DNA of 7,930 nucleotides from assembly GCA_029865405.1 (NCBI GenBank), contig JAOUGZ010000103.1, forward strand, positions 1-7,930, read 5' to 3'. The DNA is from Betaproteobacteria bacterium (GTDB taxonomy: Bacteria > Pseudomonadota > Gammaproteobacteria > Burkholderiales > SG8-39). Position numbers and translations under genes: made by a program. Below are positions 5,905 to 7,930 of this stretch, piece after piece. Numbering within the stretch: position 1 is the stretch's first letter; the number at the start of each line of letters is the position of its first letter. The notes under the pieces are model-generated. The model was not told where the DNA came from. It saw only the letters and a program-made list of their open reading frames with translations, and searched no databases.

Positions 5905-6739
5905 CGAGCATGGCGCCCGCGAGCACCGCGCCCAGCTGCGCGAGCGAGGCGAGGAACGCGGCGCGCGCGGCGCCGCGTCCGGGGCGGCGCACGAGCGCCC
6001 GGCAGCGCAGCAGGAAAAGAATCCCGCCGGCTGCGGCAAACGAGAGGTAGATCCAGCCCAGGCCGAAGGCCGCGGGCACGAGCGAGGCGCCGACCAGGAG
6101 GGCTGCGCTGGCGAAGATGGCACGCGCCGCGCGCGCGTCGCCCACCACCACCGGCAGCATCGGCACGCGCGCCTTCGCGTAATCCTCGCGGCAGACGATG
6201 GCGAGGCTCCAGAAATGCGGCGGCGTCCACAGAAAGAGCACCACGGCGAGCGCGAGCGCCTCGGGGCCTGGCGCGGGCGACACCGCGGCCGCGCCGGCGA
6301 GCACCGCGAAGCTCCCGGCGAGTCCCCCGACCACGATGTTCCACCACGTGCGCCGCTTCAGCCACACCGTGTAGACCACGCCGTAGGTGAACGCGCCGAG
6401 GAACACGTACAGCGCGGCGAGCGGGTTCGCCGCCACGGCGGCGGCGAGCACCGAAAGCGCGAGCATCGCGCCGATCAGCCACAGCCACGCCGGCCCGTGC
6501 TTCAGCGCCCCGGTGACGAACGGGCGGTTCCTCGTGCGGCCCATGCGCGCGTCGAGATCGCGCTCGACGTACTGGTTGAACGCGCCTGCGGCTGCCGAGG
6601 CGACCAGCACCGCGAGGATCAGCATCGCACCGGCGGCGGCACCGGGGCCGGCGCCGGACTCCACCGCCATGCCGGCCGCGGCGGCGACGGCGATGGCGAC
6701 GCCGATCCTGAGCTTGAAGAGATTGAGAACCTGTCTCAC
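5885..6739 (-). CDS. ctaB: Protoheme IX farnesyltransferase (heme O synthase)
   Basis: Integral membrane UbiA-family prenyltransferase that adds a farnesyl group to heme b to make heme O, the precursor of heme A, for heme-copper enzymes. The 284-residue length is normal for the family. The first substrate/Mg site is NQYVERDLDARMGRTRNRP (N55, E59, D63, R68-R72); glutamate at the first acidic position is common in this family. The second is WTPPHFWSLAI (171-181) followed by EDYAKARVPMLPVV (185-198). YTVWLKRRTWWN (123-134) is also typical. About eight to nine hydrophobic helices are visible. The start is GTG at 6737-6739, sharing GTGA with the stop of the upstream oxidase gene. There is no good Shine-Dalgarno, so translation is probably coupled. 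The open frame extends upstream, but that part lies under the oxidase gene and is Arg/Gly-rich shadow. Location implies that the neighbouring enzyme uses heme O or A. Confidence 0.95.
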   Translation of the reverse strand: MRQVLNLFKLRIGVAIAVAAAAGMAVESGAGPGAAAGAMLILAVLVASAAAGAFNQYVERDLDARMGRTRNRPFVTGALKHGPAWLWLIGAMLALSVLAAAVAANPLAALYVFLGAFTYGVVYTVWLKRRTWWNIVVGGLAGSFAVLAGAAAVSPAPGPEALALAVVLFLWTPPHFWSLAIVCREDYAKARVPMLPVVVGDARAARAIFASAALLVGASLVPAAFGLGWIYLSFAAAGGILFLLRCRALVRRPGRGAARAAFLASLAQLGAVLAGAMLDAALLA

Positions 6740-7930
6740 TTCAGCGGCCAGACCGTCGACAGGTACTTCCAGTTGATGAAGTAGTACAGGACGAAGGAGG
6801 CGAGGAACACCATCGCCAGGGCGAAGGTGCCCGGCGCCACCAGGCCGCCCGCGCCCACGTTCGGGTGGTGCCCCGCGATCGCCGCCGCCACGGGCTTGGG
6901 CGCCGGCGCGATGCCGTCCTTCGCGCGCACGTGCTTGAAGCCCGGCGTCTCGATCTTCTTGCCGAGGAACACCGAGTACACCGTGATCAGCAGATACATG
7001 CCGCCGCCGACGATCGCGATGAGGCCGGTGATGCCGGCGAGCGCCATCATCAGCCACGCGGCGCCGGGGAACTCATGCGCGAACGCGTTGCCGGCGAAGC
7101 CGATGTCCCAGTGCCGGCGAGGCACGCCGAGCGTGCCCGCGCCCATCAGGAACAGCGACACGCCCATCATCGACAGGCCGAACACGTACGGCTGCCACTT
7201 CGCCATGCCCGGGAAGGCGAGCTCGCGGCGGAACAGCACCGGGATGAGGAAGTAGGTCAGGCCCATGAAGGCGAGCGTGGTGCCGACCACCACCGTGGCG
7301 TGGAAGTGCCCCGGCACGTAGAGCGTGTTGTGGATGATCAGGTTCAACTGCTCGGTGCCCATCATCACGCCCGAGATGCCACCGAGGAAGCCGAAGCCGA
7401 TGAGCGACATGAACATCGAGGAGAACGCCGGGTTGCCCCAGGGGGCCTTCCTCAGCCACTCGAACAGGCCGTGGTTGAAGCCTTTCTGGCGCTGCGCCAC
7501 CTCGATCGAGCCCGGAACCGTGAGGCCGTGCACCATCGAGGCGAGCACCGCCAGGTACATGGCGTAGCTGGTGTTGAAGATCTTCCAGTGCGAGGTCAGG
7601 CCCGGGTCGGCGAGCAGGTGGTGCGCGCTCGCCAGCTGCAGGAAGAGGATATACAGCAGGAACGCGGTGCGGCTCACTTTCTCCGAGAGCGGCTTGGCGC
7701 CGAACACGATCGCCGCCACCGCGTACCACACGGCGACGTGCGCGCTGACGTTGATCTGCTGCGACGAGTGGCCGAAGGCCCACCACACCGTGCGGTACAT
7801 GAGCGAGTCGATGTGCTCGACCAGGCCCACCGACCACAGGAACGTCGGGATGAGGATGATGGCGCCCGCGGCAATGGTGAACACGGCGATGATGCCCGCG
7901 GTGATGGCGCCGAAGGTCACCAGCGGCACC
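6736..7930 (-). CDS. B-family (ba3-like) heme-copper oxidoreductase subunit I, 5'-partial; NO-reductase-like active site
   Basis: Catalytic membrane subunit of a terminal heme-copper enzyme. The gene enters from beyond position 7930; 397 residues are visible, starting before helix VI, so helices I to about V are missing. The valine (GTG) at 7927-7929 is probably internal. Numbering from it: CuB ligand H54 in a GHSSQQ motif (helix VI), CuB dyad H103/H104 in SAHHLLADPG (helix VII), and heme ligands H208/H210 in VPGHFH (helix X). HHxxADPG and NVPRR-like (GVPRRHWD) signatures match Thermus ba3-type subunit I. The residue four after H54, tyrosine in ba3 enzymes (HPIVY), is Q58, and the cbb3-type helix VII tyrosine position is leucine. 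A hydrophilic Ala/Pro/His linker (about 323-365) leads to an extra C-terminal membrane helix (367-388). Family knowledge: B-family members without this tyrosine are proposed NO reductases (eNOR, sNOR/NorS). Oxidase activity is less likely but not excluded. The stop overlaps the ctaB start. Confidence 0.9.
   Translation of the reverse strand, partial: VPLVTFGAITAGIIAVFTIAAGAIILIPTFLWSVGLVEHIDSLMYRTVWWAFGHSSQQINVSAHVAVWYAVAAIVFGAKPLSEKVSRTAFLLYILFLQLASAHHLLADPGLTSHWKIFNTSYAMYLAVLASMVHGLTVPGSIEVAQRQKGFNHGLFEWLRKAPWGNPAFSSMFMSLIGFGFLGGISGVMMGTEQLNLIIHNTLYVPGHFHATVVVGTTLAFMGLTYFLIPVLFRRELAFPGMAKWQPYVFGLSMMGVSLFLMGAGTLGVPRRHWDIGFAGNAFAHEFPGAAWLMMALAGITGLIAIVGGGMYLLITVYSVFLGKKIETPGFKHVRAKDGIAPAPKPVAAAIAGHHPNVGAGGLVAPGTFALAMVFLASFVLYYFINWKYLSTVWPLK

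Noticed and set aside
5905..6123. Upstream extension of the SCO frame by 73 codons
   Set aside because: It overlaps ctaB and would bury a clear signal peptide; the ATG at 5904 fits better.
6740..7057. Upstream extension of the ctaB frame by 106 codons
   Set aside because: It lies wholly under the oxidase gene and reads as Arg/Gly-rich sequence; the GTG overlapping the oxidase stop gives the usual family length.
1..7930. tRNA, rRNA, CRISPR array or phage/transposase genes
   Set aside because: No cloverleaf, no regularly spaced repeats and no recombinase or transposase motifs were seen on either strand.

Overview
The window is a compact, very GC-rich stretch in which every supportable gene lies on the minus strand. 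Stop and start codons mostly overlap (4 nt or 20 nt) and there is one short 44-nt gap, so it reads as one long respiratory operon transcribed from position 7930 down to position 1. Both ends are cut inside genes. Codon usage, gene families and an inserted palindrome of the GGGGACAGACC type suggest a proteobacterium, most likely a betaproteobacterium. That placement is an inference from style and remembered gene order, not from a marker gene.

In transcription order, the first module (7930 to 5122) holds the C-terminal two thirds of a B-family (ba3-like) heme-copper oxidoreductase subunit I, a heme O synthase (ctaB), and a SCO1/SenC copper chaperone. The catalytic subunit keeps all heme and CuB histidines but has glutamine where oxygen reductases of this family carry the cross-linked tyrosine. 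With the senC neighbour, this resembles the putative NO reductase (sNOR, norSY-senC) set described from ammonia oxidisers better than an ordinary oxidase.

The second module (5077 to 1) is more unusual. It encodes two paralogous di-heme cytochromes b with different soluble electron-transfer domains: one carries a plant-type [2Fe-2S] ferredoxin plus an FAD/NAD(P)H reductase, the other a 2x[4Fe-4S] ferredoxin plus an MvhD-like cysteine domain. A small membrane-anchored protein of unknown function (167 aa) lies between them. Last comes a second, highly divergent heme-copper superfamily subunit I that keeps the heme-ligand histidines but lacks the two adjacent CuB histidines of helix VII.

A 61-bp near-perfect palindrome sits exactly at the junction of the 167-aa gene and the second cytochrome b gene. 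It supplies part of the stop codon of the first gene and appears to be translated as the N-terminus of the second.

Working hypothesis: the second module is a membrane electron conduit (NAD(P)H, FAD, [2Fe-2S], hemes b, possibly [4Fe-4S] clusters) linked to heme-copper-type proteins, perhaps in nitric oxide reduction. Domain identities are well supported by motifs; the physiological coupling is inference. No RNA genes, CRISPR arrays or plus-strand genes are supported.
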